The notes: generated by a model from the sequence alone, not told the origin. A stretch of DNA of 64,000 nt from Flavobacterium akiainvivens (GCF_001278115.1 NZ_LIYD01000005.1:125899-189898); one strand, 5' to 3'; shown: positions 1 to 9,213, counted from the stretch's first letter. Made by a program: numbers and translations.

Positions 1-45
1 CCCCCACACGAGCGGAGCGAACTGGCGAAGCAAAGTGGGAGGGAA

Positions 46-63
46 CAGATAGCAGGTGGCAGT
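46..63 (+). repeat. 18-bp repeat word, inverted copy at 34402-34419
   Basis: CAGATAGCAGGTGGCAGT at 46-63 is the exact reverse complement of 34402-34419, and a degenerate copy is visible near 27003-27022. All copies lie next to gene ends. This fits the short intergenic repeat words common in Flavobacteriaceae; function unknown. Confidence 0.6.
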
Positions 64-87
64 AAGCAGCCTGTGGCTTATAAAACA

Positions 88-116
88 AACACCCCGCCAT
101 TGGCGGGGTGTTTTGT
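88..116. terminator. Intrinsic terminator, probably bidirectional
   Basis: An 11-bp perfect stem (88-98 with 102-112, loop ATT) rich in G+C is followed by a T-rich stretch on the plus strand and preceded by an A-rich stretch, so it could stop transcription from either side. Confidence 0.8.
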
Positions 117-160
117 TATGTGGCAGTACATCGCGAAGCTTAGAAGAAGCGTAAAGAAGT

Positions 161-230
161 TACATAGCCCTGATTGAGGCGGCATCCTGCCGGCGCAGCA
201 AGGCAGATATAGCCGAAAGCAGGAACTGAA
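161..230 (+). ncRNA. Candidate structured RNA / flavobacterial intergenic element
   Basis: Three nested pairings are visible: CCTG 169-172 with CAGG 220-223, CGGC 180-183 with GCCG 212-215, and CTGCC 187-191 with GGCAG 202-206. The conserved-looking flanks (ATAGCCC at the left, GATATAGC and GAAAGCAGGAA at the right) resemble, from memory, an intergenic element repeated in many Flavobacterium genomes. Whether it equals a named RNA motif such as Flavo-1 I cannot tell. Only one copy is present in this window. Confidence 0.45.
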
Positions 231-263
231 TATCATGCAAGGCGCAGGCGATGGGCTGCAAAT

Positions 264-292
264 AAAAAAGCCCTACTTTGCAGTAAGGCTTA
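264..292 (-). terminator. Terminator of the aminotransferase gene
   Basis: The stem AAGCC/GGCTT extends after one mismatch by TACT/AGTA. On the minus strand it is followed by a run of T (AAAAAA at 264-269 on plus). It lies about 20 bases past the stop codon of the gene at 313-1503. Confidence 0.75.
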
Positions 293-312
293 TATATTGA
301 GATGAGCTTGTA

Positions 313-1503
313 CTATTTGTTGTACTGTTGCAGTGCTTCTTTAAGTATGGCTACAGAACGTATAAGATCTTCTTTCTTTAAAACATAGGCAATCCTGATT
401 TCGTCAAGGCCAATGCCTGGGGTGGAATAAAAACCTGCTGCTGGGGCTACCATAACGGTTTCGCCATTGCTGCTGAAACTTTCAAGCAACCATTGTGCAA
501 AGTTATCGGCGTTGTCTACGGGTAGCTTGGCGATGCAGTAAAATGCACCTTTAGGTGCTGATACTTTAACACCTTCAATTTTGTTAAGCTCTGTAATTAG
601 GGTGTCGCGGCGCTCTTTGTATTCGGTAATTACTTCGTCAAAGTAACTTTGAGGTGTATCAAGTGCGGCTTCGCTGGCAATTTGCTCATAGGTTGGCGGG
701 CTAAGGCGCGCCTGGGCAAACTTCATAGCAGTAGCCATTACCTGTTTGTTTTTAGACACAATGCAGCCAATACGTGCGCCACACATGCTGTAACGCTTAG
801 AAACTGAGTCAATCATAATTGCATTTTGCTCAATGCCCGCAACGTTAAGTACCGAATAGTGTTTGTCTCCGTCATACGTAAACTCACGGTATACTTCATC
901 GGCAATAAGGAAAAGATCATGTTTTTTAACCAGTTCAGCCAGTTGGTTTATTTCATCCTGTGTATACAGGTAGCCTGTTGGGTTGCCCGGGTTACAGATA
1001 AGTATAGCCTTGGTTTTAGGTGTAATCAGTTTTTCAAAATCGGCAATAGGGGGAAGGGCAAAACCTTCGTCTATAGTAGAAATAACAGGAACTACTTTTA
1101 CACCTGATGCTACTGAAAAGCCATTGTAGTTTGCATAAAATGGCTCAGGGATAATTACTTCATCACCTGCATCAAGCGTAGTACCAAGGGCAAATAACAG
1201 CGCTTCAGAACCGCCGGTTGTTATAATAATGTCATGTGTTTCTACAGGAAGGCCATGTTTTGTATAATAAGCAGCCAGCTTGGTGCGGTAACTTTCAAAA
1301 CCGGCAGAGTGGCTGTATTCCAGTATTTCTATATTGGCATTTTTAATGGCTTCAAGAGCTACTTCAGGAGTTTTAATATCGGGCTGGCCAATATTAAGGT
1401 GATATACTTTATTACCTTTCTTCTTAGCTATTTCGGCATAAGGAACCAGTTTGCGTATTGGCGATTCAGGCATTTGGATGCCTTTATTAGATACCTGCGG
1501 CAT
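313..1503 (-). CDS. PLP-dependent class I/II aminotransferase (aspartate aminotransferase-like)
   Basis: This cytoplasmic enzyme of 396 residues transfers amino groups between amino and keto acids; the substrate cannot be fixed from sequence. The fold-type I marks are present: GGSEAL near residue 97, NPGNPTG near 171, DEVYRE near 202, and the PLP lysine in SVSKRYSMCGAR near 236. An upstream in-frame ATG would add 13 residues (MQICPC...), but these do not look like family sequence, so I start at the ATG at 1503, giving MPQVSNKG. The gene stands alone, with its own terminator at 264-292 and another hairpin upstream at 1594-1617. Aromatic or branched-chain specificity is possible. Confidence 0.88.
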   Translation of the reverse strand: MPQVSNKGIQMPESPIRKLVPYAEIAKKKGNKVYHLNIGQPDIKTPEVALEAIKNANIEILEYSHSAGFESYRTKLAAYYTKHGLPVETHDIIITTGGSEALLFALGTTLDAGDEVIIPEPFYANYNGFSVASGVKVVPVISTIDEGFALPPIADFEKLITPKTKAILICNPGNPTGYLYTQDEINQLAELVKKHDLFLIADEVYREFTYDGDKHYSVLNVAGIEQNAIMIDSVSKRYSMCGARIGCIVSKNKQVMATAMKFAQARLSPPTYEQIASEAALDTPQSYFDEVITEYKERRDTLITELNKIEGVKVSAPKGAFYCIAKLPVDNADNFAQWLLESFSSNGETVMVAPAAGFYSTPGIGLDEIRIAYVLKKEDLIRSVAILKEALQQYNK

Positions 1504-1593
1504 ATTTTCGATATTTATTTGTTTGCAGGGGCAAATTTGCAATTTTTTTAATGAATGGATACATTATTGATCATAAATATCAATGTACCCCAA

Positions 1594-1617
1594 TAAAAAA
1601 GCCCCTTTAAGGGGCTT
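1594..1617 (-). terminator. Terminator of the DUF1573 gene
   Basis: The stem AAGCCCC (1599-1605) pairs with GGGGCTT (1611-1617), loop TTTAA. The A-run on the plus strand becomes the T-tract on the minus strand. It sits just past the stop codon at 1621. Confidence 0.8.
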
Positions 1618-1620
1618 GTA

Positions 1621-2049
1621 TTAGTTTTCAGGTAATGTTTTCTTTTTCTGGAGAATGTCGGTCGATTCGCCTTTTACAACCTCACCCTTAATTTTCAGGG
1701 CAACAACACCATCAGGCACATTAACCGCATTACTGGTTACGGTTATGGTCTTGCGGATAGGCCCGGTGTTCATATTGTATTTTACCTCTATTTGTCCGGT
1801 TTTCCCGGGCTTAATAGGGTCTTTAGGTTTGCTGGGCACTGTACAGCCACAGGTAGATTTTACATTGGTAATAATCAGGTCGGCATCGCCTGTGTTGGTA
1901 AATTCAAAAACCCTTACGCCATTGTCTTCCTCCTTGGTTACGGTTCCGTAATCTATAGTATCAGATTTAAATTCAATCTTAGCGCCTTTTTGGGCATAAG
2001 TGGCCATACTGATAACAAAAACGGCAATGCAAAATAAAATTCTTTTCAT
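1621..2049 (-). CDS. DUF1573 domain protein, exported
   Basis: A protein of 142 residues with an N-terminal signal peptide of about 19 residues ending ...MATYAQ. The rest is a single Ig-like DUF1573 domain: the pattern EFTNTGDADLIITNVKSTCGC is typical, with the CGC pair near residue 69, followed by KPGKTGQIEVKYN. Such domains are common in Bacteroidota envelope proteins and resemble ASH/MSP-type beta sandwiches; the biochemical role is unknown. It is monocistronic, has its own terminator at 1594-1617, and diverges from valS. The product is most likely periplasmic, since no lipobox is seen. Confidence 0.85.
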   Translation of the reverse strand: MKRILFCIAVFVISMATYAQKGAKIEFKSDTIDYGTVTKEEDNGVRVFEFTNTGDADLIITNVKSTCGCTVPSKPKDPIKPGKTGQIEVKYNMNTGPIRKTITVTSNAVNVPDGVVALKIKGEVVKGESTDILQKKKTLPEN

Positions 2050-2140
2050 TCTCTTAAAACTTTGTGAAAGTAAAAGTAACTACTTTAAATAAAAGTGCAA
2101 ATAATTACTTTACGTTTTTTAAAATTATAGTTATATATGG

Positions 2141-2148
2141 TATTTTTG
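2141..2148 (+). promoter_or_regulatory. -7 box upstream of valS
   Basis: TATTTTTG matches the Bacteroidota -7 consensus TAnnTTTG and lies 56 bases before the valS start. A clear -33 TTG at the usual spacing is not seen, so only the -7 element is supported. Confidence 0.5.
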
Positions 2149-2203
2149 CATACATTTTACAAAAACCGCACCAATTTTTGGTCAATTATTAAAGCTAACG
2201 TTT

Positions 2204-4834
2204 ATGACAATCCCCGCACAATTTGATGCAAAAGCAGTAGAAGCCAAGTGGTATGGCTACTGGATGGAGAACAATTACTTTCATTCTGAACCCGATAGCC
2301 GCACACCTTATACTATAGTCATTCCTCCGCCAAACGTTACGGGCGTTTTGCACATGGGGCACATGCTTAATAATACCATACAGGATGTACTTATTCGCCG
2401 TGCACGCCTTAAGGGCTTTAATGCCTGCTGGGTGCCGGGTACAGACCACGCCAGTATTGCTACCGAAGCTAAGGTTGTGGCAAAGCTTAAAGCAGAAGGC
2501 GTTAACAAGGCCGACCTGATCCGTGAGGAGTTTTTGAAACACGCATGGGAATGGACCGATAAATATGGCGGCGTTATCCTTGAGCAGCTAAAAAAACTGG
2601 GTGCTTCATGCGATTGGGAACGTACCAAGTTTACTATGGACCCAGACATGAGTGCATCGGTTATAAAATCGTTTGTAGACCTGTATAACAAAGGCCTTAT
2701 ATACCGCGGTTACCGTATGGTAAACTGGGATCCGGAGGCGAAAACTACGTTGTCTGACGAAGAAGTAATTTATGAAGAGCGCCAGGGTAAGCTGTACCAC
2801 ATTAAGTACCAGATTGAGGGCACTACTGATTATATTACCATTGCTACCACGCGTCCTGAAACCATTTTAGGCGATACGGCCATCTGTATAAACCCTAATG
2901 ATGAGCGTTATACGCACCTACAGGGCAAGAAGGCTATTGTGCCTATTGCCAACCGTGTTATACCAATTATTTTTGATGAGTATGTAGACATGGAGTTTGG
3001 TACGGGTGCGCTTAAGGTTACGCCTGCACATGATGTTAACGATAAAGATCTTGGTGACAAGCACGGTCTTGAAATAATAGACATTTTTAACGAAGATGCT
3101 ACTCTTAATAGTTTTGGCCTGCATTATGCCGGTAAAGACCGTTTTGTGGTTCGTGATGAAATAGCTAAAGAGCTTGAAGCCATTGGCAGCCTTGAAAAAG
3201 TAGAAACCCACCTTAATAAGGTAGGTACTTCTGAAAGAACTAAGGCCGTTATTGAACCGAGGCTTAGCGACCAGTGGTTCCTTAAGATGGAAGAGTTGGC
3301 TAAACCTGCCATTAAGGCTGTATTGGAAACGGAAGAGGTTAAACTGTACCCTAATCGATTTAACAATACCTATAGGCACTGGATGGAAAACATCCGTGAC
3401 TGGAATATTTCGCGCCAGCTGTGGTGGGGCCAACAAATACCGGCTTATTACTTTGGCGATGGCAAGGAAGATTTTGTTGTAGCCGAAACGCCGGAAGCAG
3501 CCCTTGAGCTTGCTAAGGCTAAAACGGGTAACGCTGCGCTTACCGTAGCTGACCTAACCCAGGATGCCGATGCACTTGATACCTGGTTTAGCTCTTGGCT
3601 ATGGCCAATGAGCGTTTTTGGTGGTGTACTTAACCCTGAAAGCAAGGATTTTAAATACTACTATCCTACAAACGACCTGGTTACCGGCCCGGATATCCTT
3701 TTCTTTTGGGTAGCCCGTATGATTATTGCCGGATATGAATATGCAGGGGAAAAGCCGTTTACCAATGTGTACCTAACCGGTCTGGTTCGTGATAACCAGC
3801 GCAGGAAGATGAGTAAATCACTTGGTAACTCGCCTGACCCGCTTGACCTTATTGAGAAATTTGGTGCCGATGGTGTAAGGGTAGGGCTGCTACTAAGTGC
3901 TTCTGCCGGTAATGATATTCTTTTTGATGAAGAATTATGCAACCAGGGTAAAGGCTTTACCAATAAAATATGGAATGCTTTCCGCCTGATAACAGGGTGG
4001 GAGGTTGCTGATATTGCACAGCCTGAGTATGCTAAAAAAGCCCTTGCATGGTATGAAGCCAAGTTACAAAAAACACTTGCTGAGATTGAAGACCACTTTG
4101 AAAAGTATCGTATTAGCGATGCGCTTATGGCTATTTACAAGCTGGTGTGGGATGATTTTTGCTCATGGTTCCTTGAAATGATAAAACCGGGCTATCAGCA
4201 GCCTATTGACAGGGCTACTTTTGAAGGCGCTATTGCCATGCTTGAAGCCAACCTGAAGTTGCTGCATCCATTTATGCCTTTCCTTACTGAAGAGATATGG
4301 CAGCATATTGCTGAGCGTTCAACAGATGAGGCACTTATTATAGCACAATGGCCGGAAACTAAAGCGTTTGATGCATCAATACTTGAAGGTTTTGATTTTG
4401 CAACAGAAGTTATTGCAGGCATACGCACCATCCGTAAAGACAAGAACATTCCGTTTAAGGATGCTATTGAACTGAAGGTGGTTGACAGCGAGAATGCTTC
4501 TGATAATTTTGACAGTATCATCACCAAGCTTACAAATGTATCAGGCATTGAGTATGTAACCGAAAAAGTGGGTGGTGCGCTTACCTTCCGTGTAAAGAGT
4601 AACGAATACTTTGTGCCGGTAACGGGTTCTGTAAATATTGAAGAAGAAATTGCCAAGCTGGAGGAAGAATTGAAATATAACCAGGGCTTCCTTAAATCAG
4701 TACAGTCAAAACTGAATAATGAGAAGTTTATGGCCGGTGCGCCTGAGAAGGTTGTGGCCAATGAACGCCAAAAAGAGGCCGATGCTTTGGCTAAAATAGC
4801 TACACTGGAGCAAAGCCTTGCCTCTCTAAAATAA
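2204..4834 (+). CDS. valS: Valine--tRNA ligase
   Basis: This class I aminoacyl-tRNA synthetase charges tRNA-Val in the cytoplasm. Its 876 residues match the usual length. The HIGH motif appears as HMGH at residues 50-53 after PPPNVTG, and KMSKS at 535-539. Between them is the CP1 editing domain with the [10 protein letters not shown] signature and a [12 protein letters not shown] stretch. The anticodon-binding region follows, and the C-terminal 70 residues ([13 protein letters not shown]... onward) form the coiled-coil arm typical of ValS. The gene is single, with a -7 box upstream and a strong terminator at 4857-4888. Confidence 0.97.
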   Translation: MTIPAQFDAKAVEAKWYGYWMENNYFHSEPDSRTPYTIVIPPPNVTGVLHMGHMLNNTIQDVLIRRARLKGFNACWVPGTDHASIATEAKVVAKLKAEGVNKADLIREEFLKHAWEWTDKYGGVILEQLKKLGASCDWERTKFTMDPDMSASVIKSFVDLYNKGLIYRGYRMVNWDPEAKTTLSDEEVIYEERQGKLYHIKYQIEGTTDYITIATTRPETILGDTAICINPNDERYTHLQGKKAIVPIANRVIPIIFDEYVDMEFGTGALKVTPAHDVNDKDLGDKHGLEIIDIFNEDATLNSFGLHYAGKDRFVVRDEIAKELEAIGSLEKVETHLNKVGTSERTKAVIEPRLSDQWFLKMEELAKPAIKAVLETEEVKLYPNRFNNTYRHWMENIRDWNISRQLWWGQQIPAYYFGDGKEDFVVAETPEAALELAKAKTGNAALTVADLTQDADALDTWFSSWLWPMSVFGGVLNPESKDFKYYYPTNDLVTGPDILFFWVARMIIAGYEYAGEKPFTNVYLTGLVRDNQRRKMSKSLGNSPDPLDLIEKFGADGVRVGLLLSASAGNDILFDEELCNQGKGFTNKIWNAFRLITGWEVADIAQPEYAKKALAWYEAKLQKTLAEIEDHFEKYRISDALMAIYKLVWDDFCSWFLEMIKPGYQQPIDRATFEGAIAMLEANLKLLHPFMPFLTEEIWQHIAERSTDEALIIAQWPETKAFDASILEGFDFATEVIAGIRTIRKDKNIPFKDAIELKVVDSENASDNFDSIITKLTNVSGIEYVTEKVGGALTFRVKSNEYFVPVTGSVNIEEEIAKLEEELKYNQGFLKSVQSKLNNEKFMAGAPEKVVANERQKEADALAKIATLEQSLASLK

Positions 4835-4856
4835 ATAGCTATAAAGGGCTTAAAAT

Positions 4857-4888
4857 AAAAGTCCCGCCATATATATGGCGGGACTTTT
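4857..4888. terminator. Bidirectional terminator between valS and the convergent lipoprotein gene
   Basis: A long hairpin with arms around AGTCCCGCCATA/TATGGCGGGACT is flanked by an A-run on the left and a T-run on the right, so it serves both convergent genes. Confidence 0.85.
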
Positions 4889-4891
4889 TGT

Positions 4892-5974
4892 TTATGGGTG
4901 GTATGTTATGGCCCGTTCTATAATAAAGGCAGGCTCGCCCATTATGTTTACAACTTTTTTTGTCCAGTTGTTGTTACTGTCATATGTATAGGCATAGTTC
5001 CTGTTGTTTAATATTTTCCCTGTGGCATCTGTAGCCATGATAGATATGATGTTATTGTTTTTATCATAGGTATGCATTTCCCTGAATTGCATTTTGCCAT
5101 TGTTGCTTATGGTAACGTTTAAAATGTTACCCTTGCCATCATATACATTTACTTCTTCAGAGCGTGTGTTAGTGGCTTTTTCAAAGGTTTCAAACTTTAT
5201 AATGTTGCCCTTGTCGTCATATTTAAACACTTCAGCATATTCAGTATCGCCGTTAGGGCCGGTAGTTATTTTATTCATCAGTTTATCGCCATCATAGGTA
5301 TAACTTGTTTTGTAGCTCAGTTTTTCACCGCTGTAGCGTGTTTCGCCTGTTTTATGGCCTTTACCATCATATTCATACACTGCACGCACTTTTACGCTTT
5401 GTGTACCCATGTAAATATTTTCTTCAACAATGTTACCTTCTTTATCGCAGGTATAGGTAATTTTATCTATAGGTGTATTTTGGTTGTTAAACGTATTTTT
5501 TTCAACTATACTTTTACCTTTATACTTCATCTCAATGCGGTCTATCTGGCTGTTGCTCGCTGTTCTGCGGGTTATAGAGGTTACATTACCACTCTTATCA
5601 TAACTATGCTCGGTTACCATGCCGGCCGCCCCGTTAATATATTGCGTTTCTTTTATGTGGTTGCTTCTGCCTTTATATGTATTTTCATTGGCGATACCCG
5701 CGGCATTGTATTTTTTTTCAATGGTAAGCATGCCTGTAGCATCATATTGAAGATCGGTATCAAAATGCCCCGGCTCTCCCGCAGCGGCTCCTTTAGCGCC
5801 ATTTGTAAAGGTAAAAGATCTTTCGGCAACGGTTTTTACTTTACCGTTTAGCTTATCGGCATATATATCTGTTTTCTTTGGGTCAATGGCAACTTCAGCG
5901 TCTTCTTTCTTATCGCTTTTGCATGATACCAAAAGCAGCATTAATGCAGCCGGAAGGGCATACAGGTTTTTCAT
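4892..5974 (-). CDS. YD-repeat (RHS-like) lipoprotein
   Basis: A protein of 360 residues with a lipoprotein signal peptide (lipobox LLVSC, Cys at 18). The body consists of short imperfect repeats of about 20 residues of the kind YDxxGNxxxxxxY (for example YDKSGNVTSITRR, YDDKGNIIKFETF, YDGKGNILNVTIS), which resemble the YD/RHS repeat beta structure but lack any C-terminal toxin or core RHS domain. It is probably anchored in the envelope. The function is unknown; such solitary repeat lipoproteins are common in Flavobacteriia. The protein at 33397-34260 has a similar plan. Confidence 0.75.
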   Translation of the reverse strand: MKNLYALPAALMLLLVSCKSDKKEDAEVAIDPKKTDIYADKLNGKVKTVAERSFTFTNGAKGAAAGEPGHFDTDLQYDATGMLTIEKKYNAAGIANENTYKGRSNHIKETQYINGAAGMVTEHSYDKSGNVTSITRRTASNSQIDRIEMKYKGKSIVEKNTFNNQNTPIDKITYTCDKEGNIVEENIYMGTQSVKVRAVYEYDGKGHKTGETRYSGEKLSYKTSYTYDGDKLMNKITTGPNGDTEYAEVFKYDDKGNIIKFETFEKATNTRSEEVNVYDGKGNILNVTISNNGKMQFREMHTYDKNNNIISIMATDATGKILNNRNYAYTYDSNNNWTKKVVNIMGEPAFIIERAITYHP

Positions 5975-6045
5975 AGTTTTAGTTTTTAGGTAGCGTAAAA
6001 ATCAGCTTTTTTTTGGTAAAACCAAAATTTTAAATTTAGGTTAAA

Positions 6046-6070
6046 TAAAAAATCCGCCACATGGGCGGAT
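6046..6070 (-). terminator. Terminator of the superoxide dismutase gene
   Basis: ATCCGCC (6052-6058) pairs with GGCGGAT (6064-6070), and the preceding A-run gives the T-tract on the minus strand. It lies shortly past the stop codon at 6093. Confidence 0.75.
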
Positions 6071-6092
6071 AATTTTGTGATACTGCAATGTA

Positions 6093-6881
6093 CTATTTAG
6101 CAGTTGCAGCTGTATATTTTTTAGATACGGTATCCCAGTTAATGGCATTCCAGAAAGCGGTTATATAATCCGGCCTTTTGTTTTGGTATTTAAGGTAGTA
6201 AGCGTGCTCCCATACATCTATACCTAAAACAGGTTTACCGGCGATGCCCACACCCGGCATTAGCGGGTTATCCTGGTTTGGCGTGCTGCCCACAACCAGT
6301 TTACCTGATTTATCAACCACTAACCATGCCCAGCCTGAACCAAACTGTTTTGTAGCGGCCTCAGTAAATTGGGTTTTAAATGCATCAAAGCTTCCAAAAT
6401 CCTTATTAATGGCTTCTGCAAGTGCACCGGCCGGGGCTTTTGCTCCACCGGGACTTAGTACTTCCCAAAAGAAAGTGTGGTTGTAGTAACCGCCACCATT
6501 GTTGCGAAGTGCCTTGTTGTTTAAGTCAAGTTTGCCAAGTATGTCTTCAATAGACTGGGTTTCCTGTGGTGTGCCTTTTACAGCCTTATTAAGCTCATCA
6601 GTATATTTTTTATAATGCTTAGAGTAGTGCACTTCCATAGTGGCGGCATCTATATTTGGCTCAAGGGCATCATATTTATAGCCAAGCTTTGCAACCTGAA
6701 ATTTACCGGCAGCATCTTCTGCCTTAACATCGTCAGGGTTGCCAAGTGGCGCTTTTGCTTCTGCCTGTTCTTTTTCAGGCTCAGGAGTGCTTACTACAGG
6801 CTCCAGGTTATCTTTTTCTTTACAAGACTGCATTATGGCTGCAAGAATAAGCGCCGATGCTAAAATCTTTACATTTTTCAT
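6093..6881 (-). CDS. Superoxide dismutase (Fe/Mn type), lipoprotein form
   Basis: The enzyme converts superoxide to oxygen and hydrogen peroxide. The 262-residue product is longer than the usual 200 because of an N-terminal lipoprotein signal (lipobox IMQSC, Cys near 20) and an acidic, proline-rich linker of about 45 residues. The dismutase domain then begins at LGYKYDALEPNIDAATMEVHY. Metal ligands are visible: His in MEVHYSKHY, His in GGGYYNHTFFW, and Asp and His in GIDVWEHAYY. It should be tethered to a membrane and face the periplasm. It follows the acyl-CoA-binding protein gene by 8 bases and ends the lipid operon. Metal choice (Fe or Mn) cannot be settled by eye. Confidence 0.92.
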   Translation of the reverse strand: MKNVKILASALILAAIMQSCKEKDNLEPVVSTPEPEKEQAEAKAPLGNPDDVKAEDAAGKFQVAKLGYKYDALEPNIDAATMEVHYSKHYKKYTDELNKAVKGTPQETQSIEDILGKLDLNNKALRNNGGGYYNHTFFWEVLSPGGAKAPAGALAEAINKDFGSFDAFKTQFTEAATKQFGSGWAWLVVDKSGKLVVGSTPNQDNPLMPGVGIAGKPVLGIDVWEHAYYLKYQNKRPDYITAFWNAINWDTVSKKYTAATAK

Positions 6882-6889
6882 GATAGTAA

Positions 6890-7153
6890 CTATTTAATTA
6901 GCGAATTGATAGTTTCAATATACAACTTTTTTGCCTCATTTGGTGTTAAATGCCTTACCTGCATCCATGCATTTAGCTTAAAAGCTTCCCTTAGGTTGTG
7001 GGTAGGGTGTGGGTTAACACCTGTGGTATTACCGGTGGCCTGCTTGTAATAGGCATAAATACGCAGCATGACATCGGGAGGTAATACCTGTGTCATATCA
7101 GAAGCGCGTTGAAATGCCTCGTTAAAAAGCGTGTCTAAATCTTTTTCCTCCAT
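6890..7153 (-). CDS. Acyl-CoA-binding protein (ACBP family)
   Basis: A protein of 87 residues that covers one ACBP four-helix domain, with the family pattern LPPDVMLRIYAYYKQATGN followed by REAFKLNAWMQVRHLTPNEAKKLYIETI. ACBPs bind long-chain acyl-CoA esters in the cytoplasm. The gene is directly downstream of psd (stop of psd at 7154, start of this gene at 7153) and upstream of the dismutase, so it belongs to the phospholipid operon, which fits acyl-CoA handling. Bacterial ACBPs are less widespread than eukaryotic ones but regular in Bacteroidota. Confidence 0.88.
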   Translation of the reverse strand: MEEKDLDTLFNEAFQRASDMTQVLPPDVMLRIYAYYKQATGNTTGVNPHPTHNLREAFKLNAWMQVRHLTPNEAKKLYIETINSLIK

Positions 7154-7807
7154 TTATGCTTTGGTTGCAATTATGGTTTTGCCGCCTATGGCTTTTTGGT
7201 TAAGCTGAACATCTACCTTGGTGCCTAAAGGCAAAAACAGGTCTACACGAGAGCCAAATTTTATAAAACCGGCATCAGTACCCTGTACAACCTGTGTGCC
7301 TTCCTGTGCATAATTTACAATCCTGCGGGCAAGGGCACCGGCAATCTGGCGGTACAGTATTTCGCCAAACAGGTTGTTTTCTATAACTATAGTGGTACGC
7401 TCGTTTTCTTCGCTTGCTTTTGGGTGCCATGCCACAAGGTATTTACCAGGGTGGTATTTACTGAATTTAACCAGCCCGTTAACGGGGTAGCGGGTTACGT
7501 GCACATTTATAGGCGACATAAAGATAGATACCTGAAGGCGCTTATCTTTAAAATATTCGGGTTCATATACCTCTTCTATTACTACAACCTTGCCATCTAC
7601 CGGGGCAATAATATTATGGTCAGTAATTGTTACGTGGCGTTTTGGGTTGCGGAAAAACTGTAATATCAGGATAAGAAAAACCAGCGTAAACACCTGTATG
7701 GCGCCTACCAGCCAGCGGTTTTCCAGAAAATGATCTGATAATAATAATACAGCTACGGTAACCACAAGGGCGCCCAGGATAATTTTAGCTCCTTCTTTAT
7801 GAAACAT
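7154..7807 (-). CDS. psd: Phosphatidylserine decarboxylase family protein
   Basis: This enzyme makes phosphatidylethanolamine from phosphatidylserine. The 217-residue proenzyme has two N-terminal membrane segments (about residues 8-25 and 30-48), the conserved IIAPVDGKVV block, the HVTRYPVNG block and the processing site in FGSRVDLFLP near the C-terminus, where the serine becomes the pyruvoyl group. This short form is the membrane-bound type common in Bacteroidota. I place the start at the ATG at 7807 (MFHKEGAK); the longer frame adds 19 residues that lie inside cdsA. The gene overlaps the end of cdsA by 11 bases, so translation is probably coupled. Confidence 0.92.
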   Translation of the reverse strand: MFHKEGAKIILGALVVTVAVLLLSDHFLENRWLVGAIQVFTLVFLILILQFFRNPKRHVTITDHNIIAPVDGKVVVIEEVYEPEYFKDKRLQVSIFMSPINVHVTRYPVNGLVKFSKYHPGKYLVAWHPKASEENERTTIVIENNLFGEILYRQIAGALARRIVNYAQEGTQVVQGTDAGFIKFGSRVDLFLPLGTKVDVQLNQKAIGGKTIIATKA

Positions 7808-8612
7808 AATATAAGATTTGGTAATACAAAAATATAAAAGGTATTGCAAATAATATGCTATCAAGCCTGTCTAAAATGCCTCCGTGGCCGGGCATTATAT
7901 TTCCGCTGTCTTTTACACCGGCATTGCGCTTTAGTTTGCTCTCTACCAGGTCGCCCAGTGTGCCAAAAACAACCAATATGGCTGCAAAAGCCATCCATTG
8001 CCATGGAGAAAGTACTGTAAAGTATATACTTTTGCCTAAAAAGTAAGCGCTGATTATGGTAAAAAGCATACCTCCGGCAAAGCCTTCAATGGTTTTTTTA
8101 GGGGAAATACGTTCAAATAGCTTTCGCTTGCCTATGGCTTTGCCAACAATGTATGCAAAGGTGTCATTAGCCCATATAAGTATAAACATACCAATTATTA
8201 TACTGGGCTCAAAATCATTAGTAAGGTAAGCCAGCTTTATAATAAGCAGGAACGGGATGATTATATACCCTATAAGTTGTGCCTGCTTAGCCATAGTATC
8301 TTTAGGTACAATAGGCTTGCTGGAAAACAATTCGTTAAGTAGGCCTATGCTTATAATAAGTGCGCCTGCGTTGATTAATATGTTTGTATAGAAATCATTA
8401 TTAATAATGTAGCCAAACAGCAGCCACCCAATGATTGCCATTACAATAGGGCCTGTTTTATTTAGGTTTACAAGGCGGCAAAATTCAGTAACGGCTATAA
8501 TAAGGAAAACCCCAAACAAAAGCATAAAGCTTAGGGGGTGGTAATAGGTTGCTGTAATTAGTAGTATAATATAAACTATGCCCGAGAGCGCCCTTGTAAT
8601 GCTTTCGTTCAT
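7797..8612 (-). CDS. cdsA: Phosphatidate cytidylyltransferase
   Basis: This membrane enzyme makes CDP-diacylglycerol from phosphatidate and CTP, the branch point of phospholipid synthesis. Its 271 residues carry about eight hydrophobic segments. The C-terminal signature is present: KRNAGVKDSGNIMPGHGGILDRLDS, with the metal-binding acidic residues, and upstream the ANDTFAYIVGKAIGKRK block with SPKKTIEGFAGG. It sits between the LUD gene (1-base gap) and psd (11-base overlap), forming a lipid operon cdsA-psd-ACBP-SOD. Confidence 0.94.
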   Translation of the reverse strand: MNESITRALSGIVYIILLITATYYHPLSFMLLFGVFLIIAVTEFCRLVNLNKTGPIVMAIIGWLLFGYIINNDFYTNILINAGALIISIGLLNELFSSKPIVPKDTMAKQAQLIGYIIIPFLLIIKLAYLTNDFEPSIIIGMFILIWANDTFAYIVGKAIGKRKLFERISPKKTIEGFAGGMLFTIISAYFLGKSIYFTVLSPWQWMAFAAILVVFGTLGDLVESKLKRNAGVKDSGNIMPGHGGILDRLDSILFAIPFIFLYYQILYYVS

Positions 8613-8613
8613 G

Positions 8614-9213
8614 CTACAGGTCTTCTAAAAGCAAAAGGTACAGGTTTTTTGCAACGCTGCCATAATGAAGAAAGTCTTCTTCTTTTGCCTTTTCGAAATA
8701 TTTTATTGCGGTTATATTAGTGGGGTATGCCTTGTCATAACGTTTTTTAATGTATTTAAGGCATTCGGTTTTATTAGCCAGTATTTGGCTGGTAGTAGCA
8801 TAAATTACCATGTTATCAGGTAATTCATTGGGCTTGTTCTGCTTTATCTGGTTAGATGAAAACAGTATTGAACCCTCATCTGCCACAAGGCTTTCGCAGG
8901 TAGCCAATATAAATTTAGGGTTTTGCGGCTTATCATGAGCCAGCTTGTTTTCGTCAAGCAGGGGGAAGAGTTTAGGCTCAAAACAGAGGGCTTCGCACTC
9001 AAACCAATCGTTTTCTTCTAAAACGTTTATAAACTGCTCATGCAGTTCGCCTACAGTGTCACAATATAGGAATTTGCCCCCATTCTTTTTAAAATTTGTC
9101 ATAAAAAGCTCGTCAACAGGTAGTTGTTGCTCCTGTGTGTAAGGGCTTGTTTCGGGGTTTTTGTCGTCGGCTGCATCATCTGCAGCACCAAAAATCTTTT
9201 TAAATAGGCTCAT
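8614..9213 (-). CDS. LUD domain protein (LutC/YkgG-like)
   Basis: A cytoplasmic protein of 199 residues. The C-terminal half fits the LUD domain seen in lactate-utilisation proteins (ATCESLVADEGSILFSSNQ, then a SQILANKTECLKYIKKRY stretch). No other lut gene is near; Bacteroidota often carry such a lone LUD gene beside cdsA, so a lactate role is unproven. The ATG at 9213 (MSLFKKIFG) is preferred over a 12-residue longer frame. The gene precedes cdsA with a 1-base gap and follows the large ftsH terminator, so it begins the lipid operon. Confidence 0.75.
   Translation of the reverse strand: MSLFKKIFGAADDAADDKNPETSPYTQEQQLPVDELFMTNFKKNGGKFLYCDTVGELHEQFINVLEENDWFECEALCFEPKLFPLLDENKLAHDKPQNPKFILATCESLVADEGSILFSSNQIKQNKPNELPDNMVIYATTSQILANKTECLKYIKKRYDKAYPTNITAIKYFEKAKEEDFLHYGSVAKNLYLLLLEDL

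Larger units (their letters stand above)
1..312. other. Non-coding start of window
   Basis: No plausible gene lies here. From left to right there is a G+C-rich segment with a weak inverted repeat (CCCCCAC at 1-7 against GTGGGAG at 35-41), an 18-base repeat word at 46-63 that recurs inverted at 34402-34419, a strong hairpin terminator at 88-116, a compact structured element at 161-230, and the terminator of the aminotransferase gene at 264-292. The gene that the 88-116 terminator serves lies left of the window. Confidence 0.7.
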
